The notes under the pieces are model-generated. The model was not told where the DNA came from. It saw nothing but the letters and a program-made list of their open reading frames with translations, and ran no database searches. This document shows positions 1 to 6,990 of a stretch of 25,060 nucleotides of DNA, one piece after another. Every line of letters begins with the position of its first letter. The first letter of the stretch is position 1. A program made the translations under genes and the position numbers. The stretch comes from a virus: positions 1 through 25,060 of IMG/VR virus record IMGVR_UViG_3300005738_000243; one strand, written 5' to 3'.

Positions 1-923
1 CTTCTTAAAAAAGAAGAATTTGCAGCAAATCTTTTTTGACAAGCTCCTATTTTTTTAGTGCATCCATCTTTTTGCCAAAATGATTCATTGTCTTCTGGAT
101 GCTGCGGGTTGCTAGAGTCATTATCGCTTACGCAAACATAATAGGTTTTATGGAAAATAGGGGTATCATTTACATTAGCCCTACCAATGATTACTTTTCT
201 ATTTTCTATAAAAACAACATCACCAGCAGTATAAGAGTCACTAACGGAATAAATCGGATTTTCTGATTCAAATTCATCATTAGCGTTTACTGGGACAACT
301 TCATCATTTGTGTTTGTGAATGCTAATCCATTCGCCTTCTCAATGGGTTTACCTGCATATTGACAACCCAAACCTCGATATTGCCAATAGCAATATTTAG
401 CACTCACCGTTCTCTCATTCACCTTAAAATTATCCAAGTCCAGAGGCGAGTTAAGCTCAAACTCTACATAATTAGAATTTTCTATTGTTTTTTGGCCGAT
501 AAAATATTTTTCCTCCGAAATTTCAGCAGAAGGGTTGGCGACTCCAAATGGGTTTCCTCCATCAAAATTAACATCGTCCAGATGCTTTAAAAAAACTTTC
601 TTCCTGAAAACTGCCGCATTTTTAAAATCAGAGAATTTTTCAAGAAAGACAGTAACAATTTTATTGTGATTCCCGACTCTAATCTTTGGTCGTGGCAATG
701 TCCCATTAGCAAAAACCCCAAAGCCCTCCGTCTCGACAGGAAGGGGGATATATTGAATTCCTTGCCAAGTTATATTATTAGAGAAATTAGTGCCACCATG
801 AAAAGTGAAGAATATCTCTGGCCTATTTTGGAAATCAGCGTGTAATTTATACAACTCTAAAACAGTAGTAGGTTGCAAATCGAGTAAACTCTTTGCTGCT
901 TCATTTTTGCCTTGATCCGCCAT
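1..923 (-). CDS. L: Phage minor tail protein L (lambda gpL-like), 3' end missing
   Basis: The reading frame opens at an ATG at 923 and stays open to the window edge (about 307 residues), so the C-terminus is missing. Several stretches resemble lambda gpL: TWQGIQY near residue 55, GFGVFANGTLPRP, RKKVFLKHLDDVNF, then CYWQYRGLGC (Cys178, Cys187) and CTKKIGACQKRF (Cys288, Cys295). In lambda, gpL binds an iron-sulfur cluster through four cysteines and sits at the tail tip between gpM and gpJ; the same four are recognisable here. Unlike lambda, which has about 20 residues between the cysteine pairs, this protein has about 100, with a carbohydrate-binding-module look. Further tail genes are expected beyond the left edge. 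The family call is strong; the cluster itself is inferred. Confidence 0.85.
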   Translation of the reverse strand, partial: MADQGKNEAAKSLLDLQPTTVLELYKLHADFQNRPEIFFTFHGGTNFSNNITWQGIQYIPLPVETEGFGVFANGTLPRPKIRVGNHNKIVTVFLEKFSDFKNAAVFRKKVFLKHLDDVNFDGGNPFGVANPSAEISEEKYFIGQKTIENSNYVEFELNSPLDLDNFKVNERTVSAKYCYWQYRGLGCQYAGKPIEKANGLAFTNTNDEVVPVNANDEFESENPIYSVSDSYTAGDVVFIENRKVIIGRANVNDTPIFHKTYYVCVSDNDSSNPQHPEDNESFWQKDGCTKKIGACQKRFAANSSFLR

Positions 924-964
924 ATTAGATATTACACTTCTTTTTGTTATTATATGTTGGATAA
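924..964. promoter_or_regulatory. Divergent promoter region with overlapping -10 boxes
   Basis: This 41-base gap separates the leftward gpL gene from the rightward gene at 965. The minus strand has a perfect TATAAT at 949-954, about 25 bases before the gpL ATG. The plus strand has TATTAT at 948-953, 11 bases before the ATG at 965. The two boxes use the same bases, so the promoters could exclude each other. No good -35 box is visible for either direction, so the promoter call is tentative. Confidence 0.4.
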
Positions 965-1657
965 ATGAAAATTACACAAATTAAAGACAAGGAGGAGGTT
1001 TGGCGGGACTTCTATAACTTTTGTAGTAGGTCTAAGCCATATAGGAATATGCAAGTCGGCTCTAATAGTATGCGTAAAACCTTTATCAGAAAAGCTTTCG
1101 ATGATTTTTGTAATTACTGTGATATTTATCTAGCTGCAAACGAATCTAAACTTGTGTATGTATTTGTTGATGAAGAGGAAAATTTTAATCATATAGCGTT
1201 TTCGTTTGGGATAGGAGGATCGAAATTCACAAAAATGATTAAAGGGTTTTACGAAATTCTTGATTATATTAATAGTGGGAAATATTTTAAATCAGAAATA
1301 AGAAGAGTATTTAAAGCAGACGTTTTTAAGAAATGGATTGATAAATATGACAAAAGAGCTATAATATTAAATGATGAGGATCAAACTGTCCTCTGGTATA
1401 ACTCCGATAAAATGATAGGACAATTAAAAGTAGTAGCTTCAAACGAAATAGCTAATCACTTAGTTGGTAAAACAGCTGAATATAATGGGTTTGTATTTAG
1501 AAAAGACACCACCGTAACATCCGTCTTAATTGACAAGAAAAAATACCTATTAGACATAAAAGATGTAGAATTTTTAAGAGATTCTGTAGTAATTAATACC
1601 CTCATCTCCAATGATGAAGATTTTGTTGGTAGAGTCTCTTTACTTTTTAAACCATGA
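965..1657 (+). CDS. Uncharacterised 230-residue phage protein
   Basis: This is the first gene of the short rightward block. I do not recognise a family with certainty. The protein is soluble in appearance, with no signal peptide or membrane segment, and is rich in Lys, Asp and Phe. The most conserved-looking stretch is the middle, residues about 75-145, with SFGIGGSKFTKMIKGF, IRRVFKADVFKKWIDKYDKRA and a following TVLWYN. That Arg/Lys-rich core loosely recalls GNAT-like folds, but no acetyl-CoA motif can be pointed to. The ATG at 965 follows an AT-rich promoter-like stretch with only a weak Shine-Dalgarno. The stop overlaps the next start (ATGA), so the two are probably translationally coupled. 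A role in late functions is inferred only from its position beside tail and lysis genes. Confidence 0.6.
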   Translation: MKITQIKDKEEVWRDFYNFCSRSKPYRNMQVGSNSMRKTFIRKAFDDFCNYCDIYLAANESKLVYVFVDEEENFNHIAFSFGIGGSKFTKMIKGFYEILDYINSGKYFKSEIRRVFKADVFKKWIDKYDKRAIILNDEDQTVLWYNSDKMIGQLKVVASNEIANHLVGKTAEYNGFVFRKDTTVTSVLIDKKKYLLDIKDVEFLRDSVVINTLISNDEDFVGRVSLLFKP

Positions 1658-1797
1658 ACGAAACAGAATTAGTAAAATATAGGGTGTATGATAAAAAAAA
1701 TAATTATCATCACTCCTACTTAAAGTTAGAAGACGCAAAAAATTGCGCTGAACGAATTTCTGGATCAGTAAAAACACTTACTGGTAAAAAAATTTAA
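1654..1797 (+). CDS. Small 47-residue phage protein
   Basis: A short frame starts at ATG 1654 and ends with TAA at 1795-1797. Its start overlaps the preceding stop as ATGA, the usual mark of translational coupling, which is the main support for calling it a gene. The product is small and basic (many Lys, two adjacent His, one Cys), beginning MNETELVKYRVYDKKNNYHH and ending in GKKI. There is no signal peptide, membrane segment or known motif. It is followed nine bases later by the next gene. Function unknown. Confidence 0.55.
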   Translation: MNETELVKYRVYDKKNNYHHSYLKLEDAKNCAERISGSVKTLTGKKI

Positions 1798-1806
1798 CAA
1801 TAGGGG

Positions 1807-2070
1807 ATGATGATTAAAAGTTTAATTGAGAGTCTTAGGTTGTATTTAAAGCTGAAAAATAACCTTGCATTCTCACAGATTACTAAAGAGCATAACAAAA
1901 GAAAAAATGAATTTATCGAAGAAATTGAAAAGCTACGCGCTATTGGCGACAATGAGTCCAGTGATCGCGCTGACTTCTTGCGGGGGCAGCTCCGCACCGA
2001 AAACAACCAGTTTAAACATATATCAACCGTCTTCCTTGAAGCTCAAGGAGGGCCAACCGATTCAGACTGA
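1807..2070 (+). CDS. Putative inner-membrane spanin component (Rz-like)
   Basis: An 87-residue protein with a short, mostly helical N-terminus (residues 1-22, KSLIESLRLYLKLKN) followed by a charged predicted coiled coil (about 23-65, with KNEFIEEIEKLRAIGD). A second gene encoding a lipoprotein lies inside its 3' half in the +1 frame. This is the arrangement of the lambda Rz/Rz1 spanins, which fuse inner and outer membranes at the last step of lysis. The weak point is the N-terminus: it is not a convincing transmembrane helix, so it may only associate with the membrane. An AGGGG tract at 1802-1806 serves either ATG 1807 or ATG 1810, and 1810 gives slightly better spacing. The call leans on the nested lipoprotein rather than on this sequence alone. 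Confidence 0.55.
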   Translation: MMIKSLIESLRLYLKLKNNLAFSQITKEHNKRKNEFIEEIEKLRAIGDNESSDRADFLRGQLRTENNQFKHISTVFLEAQGGPTDSD

Positions 2071-2158
2071 AGAGGGGATTTATACCCCACAATCTGATGA
2101 AGTTTGGCATTCAGACGCTCGTTACAGGAAGCTAGAGCGAGAAGTTTATAATAAGTAA
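1907..2158 (+). CDS. Outer-membrane spanin lipoprotein (Rz1-like), nested in the preceding gene
   Basis: Starting at the internal ATG 1907 the frame gives an 83-residue lipoprotein precursor: a basic N-terminus (MNLSKKLKSY), a hydrophobic core (ALLATMSPVIAL) and a lipobox LTSC with Cys25. Cleavage would leave a lipidated protein of about 59 residues with a small, Ser/Pro/Thr-rich start and a charged C-terminus containing DEVWHSDARYRKLE. An o-spanin lies in the outer membrane and binds the inner-membrane spanin across the periplasm. An earlier in-frame ATG at 1865 exists, but starting there would put 14 polar residues before the signal peptide, so 1907 is preferred. The gene overlaps the putative i-spanin by 164 bases in another frame and extends beyond it. 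A strong terminator follows directly. It implies a Gram-negative host. Confidence 0.75.
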   Translation: MNLSKKLKSYALLATMSPVIALTSCGGSSAPKTTSLNIYQPSSLKLKEGQPIQTEEGIYTPQSDEVWHSDARYRKLEREVYNK

Positions 2159-2187
2159 AAAAAGCCCCTCGAAAGAGGGGTTTTTTG
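2158..2187 (+). terminator. Rho-independent terminator after the spanin pair
   Basis: A perfect 6-bp stem, CCCCTC (2165-2170) and GAGGGG (2175-2180), has a GAAA tetraloop and is followed by six T. An A-run just before the stem can pair with the T-run, so the hairpin could also work on the minus strand. It immediately follows the lipoprotein stop codon. Confidence 0.9.
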
Positions 2188-2254
2188 TTACCCCTAGACT
2201 AAAATTTTTAATTTTTTTTTAGCAAGAATAAAAATAAATAGTGTAATTAATTTT

Positions 2255-2563
2255 ATGGATCATTGGACAATTATCTCATCCGTATTATCAGCATTATTCG
2301 GGGGAGCTTTGTGGAAATACATGAGCCACAGATTAAGTGCCGAACATCAGATAAAAAAATTAGACTACCAAACAGAGGGAGTCCTGCTTAGTAACCTAAT
2401 TGATAGAGTGAGCAAGTTAGAATCCTTGCTGGTTAGCTCCTCAGATGAAAAGGAGGCTATGAGGCTTCAAATAAGTGAACTTACTGTCCAAGTCACAGAA
2501 TTGAAAGTCGAGATTAAATTCTTGAGAGAAGAGAATGAAACACTTAGGGATCAGTCGAATTAA
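2255..2563 (+). CDS. Small membrane protein with coiled coil
   Basis: A 102-residue protein with one hydrophobic N-terminal segment (about residues 5-24, IISSVLSALFGGALWKY) followed by a long charged coiled coil. In the second half Leu, Val and Ile recur every three to four residues, with repeated E/K (for example LTVQVTELKVEIKFLREENE). There is no lipobox or enzymatic motif. The topology, a single N-terminal anchor plus a helical rod, fits an inner-membrane spanin or a small accessory lysis or holin-like protein, and it lies 92 bases downstream of the spanin lipoprotein. It might be the real membrane-anchored partner if the 1807 protein is not. No clear Shine-Dalgarno precedes the ATG; an AT-rich stretch at 2190-2254 separates it from the terminator. 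Its last 20 bases overlap the convergent gene at 2544. Confidence 0.55.
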   Translation: MDHWTIISSVLSALFGGALWKYMSHRLSAEHQIKKLDYQTEGVLLSNLIDRVSKLESLLVSSSDEKEAMRLQISELTVQVTELKVEIKFLREENETLRDQSN

Positions 2564-2711
2564 ATAAGTCTTGCACTCCTTTAATAAAGTCAGATTTATT
2601 AGGTCCAGAGACCTCTAAATATTTCTTTTTAAGCCTTTTATAATTTCTTTTCGAAACTTCATTGTCAGCTTGTAAAGCTTTCCTTAATTTTTTAGCTTGT
2701 TTACCACTCAT
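2544..2711 (-). CDS. Small lysine-rich protein, 55 residues
   Basis: A short minus-strand frame starts with ATG at 2711-2709, overlapping the stop of the acetyltransferase gene as ATGA, and ends with TAA at 2546-2544. The product is strongly basic in its first two thirds (MSGKQAKKLRKALQADNE, then a KRNYKRLKKKYLE stretch) and probably helical. The coupled start and its place at the end of the operon argue for a real gene. Its 3' end overlaps the 3' end of the rightward membrane-protein gene by 20 bases, a tail-to-tail overlap. A nucleic-acid-binding role would fit the charge but is speculative. Confidence 0.5.
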   Translation of the reverse strand: MSGKQAKKLRKALQADNEVSKRNYKRLKKKYLEVSGPNKSDFIKGVQDLFNSTDP

Positions 2712-3169
2712 AATTTTGCTATATAGCTTTCGGCTTCTAGTAAAAAGCCCATTTTTTTATAGAATTTTTTTACTTTTTCATAGGCTGGCGATTTAACTGC
2801 TGCGCCCATCCTGATATATTCAAACCCTTGATTTCTAGCGAACTCTAGTGCGGTTGCCATTAGCTTAAATCCAACTTTTGGATTATTAGATAACCAAACT
2901 TGCTCTGTAAAAAATACTTTATTTAACTTTGCATCTGGCTGTCTTACAAAAAGGATACCAGCATCATATTCACCTAAATTATTTAGGTTACCCCACGCAA
3001 AAACGTTTTGAGCTAAAAGACCTTTGTGACTGTAAGCTTTTATGAAAGATTGTCTATCGTTAGGGATGATCTGATAGTAAGGGTTTTCTTCAGAATCTAT
3101 ATCTAAGCTGTCAAATATATTATTGACCGCTTTTTCAAATTTTTCTGGATTTGTAATCCTCTCTATCAT
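2708..3169 (-). CDS. GNAT-family acetyltransferase
   Basis: A 153-residue protein with a GNAT look: a mid-region strand VFFTEQVWLS, a following helix VGFKLMATALEFARNQGFEYIRMGAA, and a C-terminal segment AYEKVKKFYKKMGFLLEAES, the typical alpha4/beta6-7 end (Tyr about 135, FYKKMGF). GNAT enzymes move an acetyl group from acetyl-CoA to an amine; the substrate cannot be read here. The classic Q/RxxGxG/A loop is replaced by NPKVGFKLM, so cofactor binding may be unusual. Its start overlaps the stop of the upstream gene (ATGA) and its stop overlaps the next start (ATGA), so it is in a coupled operon. Phage GNAT proteins of this kind are common and mostly unstudied. Confidence 0.7.
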   Translation of the reverse strand: MIERITNPEKFEKAVNNIFDSLDIDSEENPYYQIIPNDRQSFIKAYSHKGLLAQNVFAWGNLNNLGEYDAGILFVRQPDAKLNKVFFTEQVWLSNNPKVGFKLMATALEFARNQGFEYIRMGAAVKSPAYEKVKKFYKKMGFLLEAESYIAKL

Positions 3170-3981
3170 TTAGATAAGATGCTAGTAAGCTTGCGAGCTT
3201 CTCTTGTAGGCACATCTTTCCAAGACTTCCAATCCTTGATACTCTCACAGGTGTAAACTTTATTCTTCCAGAGTTCTCTAAGCTTCTCTAGGAAATCATC
3301 AAACTCAGAGATCGCATGTTTTTGGTCGAGAGTCTTCTGAAGGAGGCCAATAGGGGTCATTGGTGAGGCGTTGGAAGTCGTATTCGGGCTAGAGCTAACG
3401 GTTCTATCATTCTTACCCTTTGATTTATCAATCTCATCAGCGCCAACGATATGGACATTAAGGAAGTTGCGAACACAGCGCACAAAAGCTCTATTACAGG
3501 CGATAGTCTCTAAGAACTTAGAAGCAAAGGAATCTGTGTTGTCTAGAGTAGCATTGGCTACATCTTCATAAACAATCGTATTGTCTGCGCTTGCATGGTC
3601 TTCAGAATAAAAACTCTCATAGTTGCTAATCCATTTAACCTTGCATTTAGCTACCACATAGCCATCTGAAGGGCTTTGAGTCTCAAACGTAACACTTTTA
3701 AACCCTCTAAGGTTGGCAAGCTCTTTGATACCAGCGAGCATGATCAGAAGCTGATTATCTCTTAACCCTTCAGAAGAGCTTGGAATCTCTTTGTTTCTAA
3801 GTGTAAACCAATCCTTATTAGGATACAGGAACTCAGATTTAATCATAGCTCTCCAATTAACAGAGCCGTTCTCATTGAATTCGTAATCTACATTACTAAG
3901 TAATCCATGTTGATTACGCTCGTACATGTCAGGACCATAAGTCTTAACCTTCGCTTTTTTGGCTACTTTCTTTTTACTCAT
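3166..3981 (-). CDS. Conserved phage protein, possibly a single-strand annealing protein
   Basis: A 271-residue protein with a lysine-rich N-terminus (MSKKKVAKKAKVKTYG), a globular domain over about 20-185 and a low-complexity Ser/Asn/Thr linker (about 190-210) before a helical C-terminal domain. The core contains SVNWRAMIKSEFLYP, GIKELANLRGFKSVTFET, a beta-rich VVAKCKVKWISNYE and a helix FLETIACNRAFVRCVRNFL ending in VGADEI. A beta-sheet followed by an Ala/Arg-rich helix with NRA..R..RNFL is what Rad52/RecT/Erf-type annealing proteins look like, and a linker plus a small C-terminal domain is also usual for them. That resemblance is by eye only, and no family can be named with certainty. It overlaps its upstream neighbour by 8 bases and its downstream one by 4. 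Confidence 0.5.
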   Translation of the reverse strand: MSKKKVAKKAKVKTYGPDMYERNQHGLLSNVDYEFNENGSVNWRAMIKSEFLYPNKDWFTLRNKEIPSSSEGLRDNQLLIMLAGIKELANLRGFKSVTFETQSPSDGYVVAKCKVKWISNYESFYSEDHASADNTIVYEDVANATLDNTDSFASKFLETIACNRAFVRCVRNFLNVHIVGADEIDKSKGKNDRTVSSSPNTTSNASPMTPIGLLQKTLDQKHAISEFDDFLEKLRELWKNKVYTCESIKDWKSWKDVPTREARKLTSILSK

Positions 3982-5101
3982 AAATACAGAAGTGTTCTAG
4001 TTCTTCCCAATACTCAGGAGTATCCAATACATTATCGTCTGAGTCAAGTCCTTTTTTGTAATGCCCATAACTTTTGTAAACTTTATCCCCTTCGATGATG
4101 TTTTTATTACTTAAGAATTTTGATTCTGGTGAGCATTCAATTTTTTCTTTTTCTTCTTTTCTTAATTCGACTGGAGTCTCAAAATATTTGTTTCTTAGGT
4201 AATCTAAATCCTCCTTCTTTTCTGACAACAAAACTATTTCAATACCCATTCTTTTAAGGATGTCGAAGTATTTCTGAGGGATCGTATCTAGTTCTTTATT
4301 TATTGTGTATAGAATTTTGGAAACATTACCCGAGAATTTACTTAAGGCACTAGGTTGTATAAGCTTATCTGTAACAATAACCACTTTATGGTTTAAGCAA
4401 TAATGCATAAAAGAAGATTCCTCAAAACCATAATCAATGCGAAGAAAGATATCTGTCGGAATATTTAATTTACTAATTTCAGTCGGAACAACCTCTGTAA
4501 TATTTTGATAAAAGTGTTTACCTATATATTTTGTTTTGAATAGAGGTTCCCCGCTTTCTAAACCACAGAGATTAAGGATGTGTGAGCAAATATCTTGTGG
4601 CTTGATTGTGTTAATCTGCTCTTTGAGGTCCGTAGGGGAAAAACAAGGTTTCTTGTCCCATTCAGGTTCAATAGCCACATGTTTAGATTCATCAGAAGAC
4701 CAAAAAGGCTTGCTATTTTCCGAATAGCAATTACCATATATGGTAATAGTCTTGATATCTTGAGAGCTTGCGTATTGGGCTAGGTGATTATCAGGACCAA
4801 CATACAGTAAAGACCTAGAAATAATGTATGCGGATTTTTTAAAGTCCAGATTAAGTAGTCTATCAACGCCTGAAATTTGTTTACCTCCAAATTGGTATAC
4901 TTTAATATTGTTTTTTTTCAAGATTGGCTCCAATAAGCCTAATACTAAAGGGTAGTGTTTGTAATATTTTGATTGAGTTTTATCTTCCCCACAAAGAATG
5001 ATGTACTTATCATCGAGAAGTGGGAAGAAATGCTCTTGGACGATAGGTTTTGAAACCTTCACCCCTAAATTTTTAGCGTATTCTTCTAAAAGGTGTGACA
5101 T
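3974..5101 (-). CDS. C-terminal half of a GT9-like (heptosyltransferase-type) glycosyltransferase
   Basis: The first 140 residues match the second Rossmann domain of GT9 enzymes: YIILCGEDKTQSKYYKHYPL (beta strand and KxYP-like site), KVYQFGGK, then SRSLLYVGPDNHLAQYASS and IKTITIYGN, which correspond to the GT9 donor-site pattern vGpDTGxxHlAaA...valfG. A GT9 enzyme needs a first Rossmann domain before this; none is encoded here, but one lies at the C-terminus of the preceding gene. Residues about 180-300 hold another alpha/beta region (PTDIFLRIDYGFEES, KVVIVTDKLIQ), and the last 70 residues are charged. The ATG overlaps the previous stop as TAATG. The likely role is sugar transfer to a surface glycan, virion protein or DNA; the acceptor is unknown. 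Confidence 0.7.
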   Translation of the reverse strand: MSHLLEEYAKNLGVKVSKPIVQEHFFPLLDDKYIILCGEDKTQSKYYKHYPLVLGLLEPILKKNNIKVYQFGGKQISGVDRLLNLDFKKSAYIISRSLLYVGPDNHLAQYASSQDIKTITIYGNCYSENSKPFWSSDESKHVAIEPEWDKKPCFSPTDLKEQINTIKPQDICSHILNLCGLESGEPLFKTKYIGKHFYQNITEVVPTEISKLNIPTDIFLRIDYGFEESSFMHYCLNHKVVIVTDKLIQPSALSKFSGNVSKILYTINKELDTIPQKYFDILKRMGIEIVLLSEKKEDLDYLRNKYFETPVELRKEEKEKIECSPESKFLSNKNIIEGDKVYKSYGHYKKGLDSDDNVLDTPEYWEELEHFCIYE

Positions 5102-6990
5102 TATACAAAAGAAAATTGTGTTTTATCTTTACCGTTATGGGTAAAGCATAGACTTTTTTGAGTTGTTGCATTCGGGTAGAAAACCATTTCGAATAAACCG
5201 TTATTTCCCGAAACACCCTCCATATACAAAGAGTTTTCTAACTGAGGTGTGTAGGGTAGAATCTTAAATAAGTAAGGGCTGTCTTCTATATACTGATAAT
5301 TCTCTGGTTTTGTAAAAACGTAAATATTGTAGTCCTTATAAGTTTCTTTAAACTCTTGTAAAAGAGAGTTAATAAGTAAAACATCTGTTTCAGAATCTGG
5401 AATAACGATGGCTATTCTATTATCTCTATCCTCTTCGCCTAAAAGGTCATCTAAAGAAGGTTTGGATTTTTCATTATTATAATTAATAGCTATCTTTTTA
5501 AAATGATTTAAAATATCAACAGCCTTTTCTCCTGCTTTTAATTTAGCTACCCAATGCTTGAATGATATTGAATTAGAATCTATATCTTCGTCTAGGATGT
5601 TTTTGTGAATATCAATAAGAAACTCATCGGCGTTCATCCCGTCTTCTGGAACGTAATCCGGGTTCATCTTTCGATATTCAGAATCATAATCATAGACTAC
5701 TTCAGGCATATTATCGAGAATATCCTCAAGTTGTTTACCAATAACATCAATAGAAAAATTGTCTATAGCCCACTGCCTAGCTCTTTTACCTAAGACTTCT
5801 TTATCAGATAAACTCATATTGTAAGTCTTTTGTAGTTGCTCCAGAATAGATTTAGGACAGGTAGAGGCTTTAATAAATTGAGTTCCGGGTTCTCTATACT
5901 CGTTCCATTCTAATGGTAAACCGCCGCTCTCTTCTGTACAATTATCTTCTCCACAAGAATAGTTCGTGACTAACGTGATAAGCTCTGTCAGTTTCGCTTC
6001 TTGAATTGGGATTTCCTGCCCACCGCTGGTAAATGGGTGGCAATACACATCCATTAGGTTGTAAATCTCGTTGAGTTGCTGCTCTGTTACACCTTTGCCC
6101 GTGTTTGTAGTGTTTACAGAGCCTTTGCCTCCACAAGTATTACAGTCTTGTTCTTGACCTCGGAAGCTCGCAATGTGATAAGTCCCACAATTTTTACAAA
6201 CATAAGTTGTCAGAATGTCAGATGGATCTATACCTTTTTCCTTAATAAGATTACCAATGTTCCACCCCTCTGACCAATGTGTATGTAAAAACAATTTGGG
6301 TTTAGAATTTGGATTAGCATCTTTAAATAACTTAAAGCCATCTAAAATATTAGGCACACTCTTTCTGAGTTGATTCCTGAAAACAAAACCAATGATGAAT
6401 TCATCTTTTAGTCCGTGGAAGCCTCTAAGTTTTAACCTGTCTTCATCCGAAAATCTGAAAAAGTTTTTATGATCTAATGAACCTCTAAGGGTTTTAACAT
6501 TATCATACCCCATTTCATTCATAGCCTTCTCTGCGAAGCTAGCCCAAACAAAATAGTTTTTAGTTTTAGATGCATACTCGATAGCTTGGGGAAGAATAGG
6601 TAAACTATCCAAGGTTGTCCAAACCATTGTGTTAATCTTATTCCACCAAGGCTTTTTATGATAATCTCTAAATGCCCAAATATCTTCCATACCGATGTAT
6701 ACATCAGGTTTAAATTCTTTAACCGCTCTATCAACAGCGGAAAATCCATAACCTTCAGCTCTTTTCTGAGAGTCGTCCATTCCTTGAATAGAGGCTGGGT
6801 TGGGCATGGCCCCAACACACTTCCAAGGCATGGCGGCACATTGTGGATCGTTCCACTGCTTACCATTAGCTAATTCAATTAACTCATATTTTCCAGTGTC
6901 ATAAAGATACCTTAGAATGTTTTTTTTGTTTTTGCCAAAACCTGTAAAAGCTCTGCAAAAATTGGAATGGAATAAAACTTTCTTTTTCAT
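5101..6990 (-). CDS. GT4-like glycosyltransferase with zinc-ribbon insert, fused to the N-terminal half of a GT9
   Basis: A 629-residue protein. Residues 1-425 form a GT-B enzyme of GT4 type: KVLFHSNFCRAFTGFGKN at the start, the interdomain strand FIIGFVFRNQLRKSVPNIL (198-216), and the donor-site motif SGGQEIPIQEAK (322-333, compare the usual SEGFGxPxxEA). Inside the C-terminal domain sits a four-cysteine zinc ribbon, CKNC (265-268) and CNTC (283-286). Residues about 435-515 are a charged linker. Residues about 525-629 (RIAIVIPDSETDVLLINSLL, then YNIYVFTKPENYQYI) look like the first Rossmann domain of a GT9 transferase and end abruptly in NGKDKTQFSFV. The gene starts by a TAATG overlap with its upstream neighbour and ends in a TAATG overlap with the missing GT9 half. 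GT4 is solid; the fused half-GT9 is a reasoned reading. Confidence 0.75.
   Translation of the reverse strand: MKKKVLFHSNFCRAFTGFGKNKKNILRYLYDTGKYELIELANGKQWNDPQCAAMPWKCVGAMPNPASIQGMDDSQKRAEGYGFSAVDRAVKEFKPDVYIGMEDIWAFRDYHKKPWWNKINTMVWTTLDSLPILPQAIEYASKTKNYFVWASFAEKAMNEMGYDNVKTLRGSLDHKNFFRFSDEDRLKLRGFHGLKDEFIIGFVFRNQLRKSVPNILDGFKLFKDANPNSKPKLFLHTHWSEGWNIGNLIKEKGIDPSDILTTYVCKNCGTYHIASFRGQEQDCNTCGGKGSVNTTNTGKGVTEQQLNEIYNLMDVYCHPFTSGGQEIPIQEAKLTELITLVTNYSCGEDNCTEESGGLPLEWNEYREPGTQFIKASTCPKSILEQLQKTYNMSLSDKEVLGKRARQWAIDNFSIDVIGKQLEDILDNMPEVVYDYDSEYRKMNPDYVPEDGMNADEFLIDIHKNILDEDIDSNSISFKHWVAKLKAGEKAVDILNHFKKIAINYNNEKSKPSLDDLLGEEDRDNRIAIVIPDSETDVLLINSLLQEFKETYKDYNIYVFTKPENYQYIEDSPYLFKILPYTPQLENSLYMEGVSGNNGLFEMVFYPNATTQKSLCFTHNGKDKTQFSFV

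Noticed and set aside
1-16. Small inverted repeat CTTCTT/AAGAAG at the left edge
   Set aside because: It falls inside gpL codons and is short and AT-rich; no T-run or other terminator feature.
988-998. A very strong Shine-Dalgarno-like tract (AAGGAGGAGG) near the start of the 965 gene
   Set aside because: No suitable ATG, GTG or TTG follows at 5-10 bases in an open frame; it is codons for Lys-Glu-Glu-Val in the 965 gene.
1794-2006. A minus-strand frame opposite the spanin pair
   Set aside because: It is the antisense of two nested, motif-bearing genes, has no promoter or Shine-Dalgarno and its product has no recognisable features.
5942-6136. Short minus-strand frame rich in Arg and Cys inside the GT4 gene
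   Set aside because: It is an out-of-frame shadow across the zinc-ribbon part of the GT4 gene, with no start signals.
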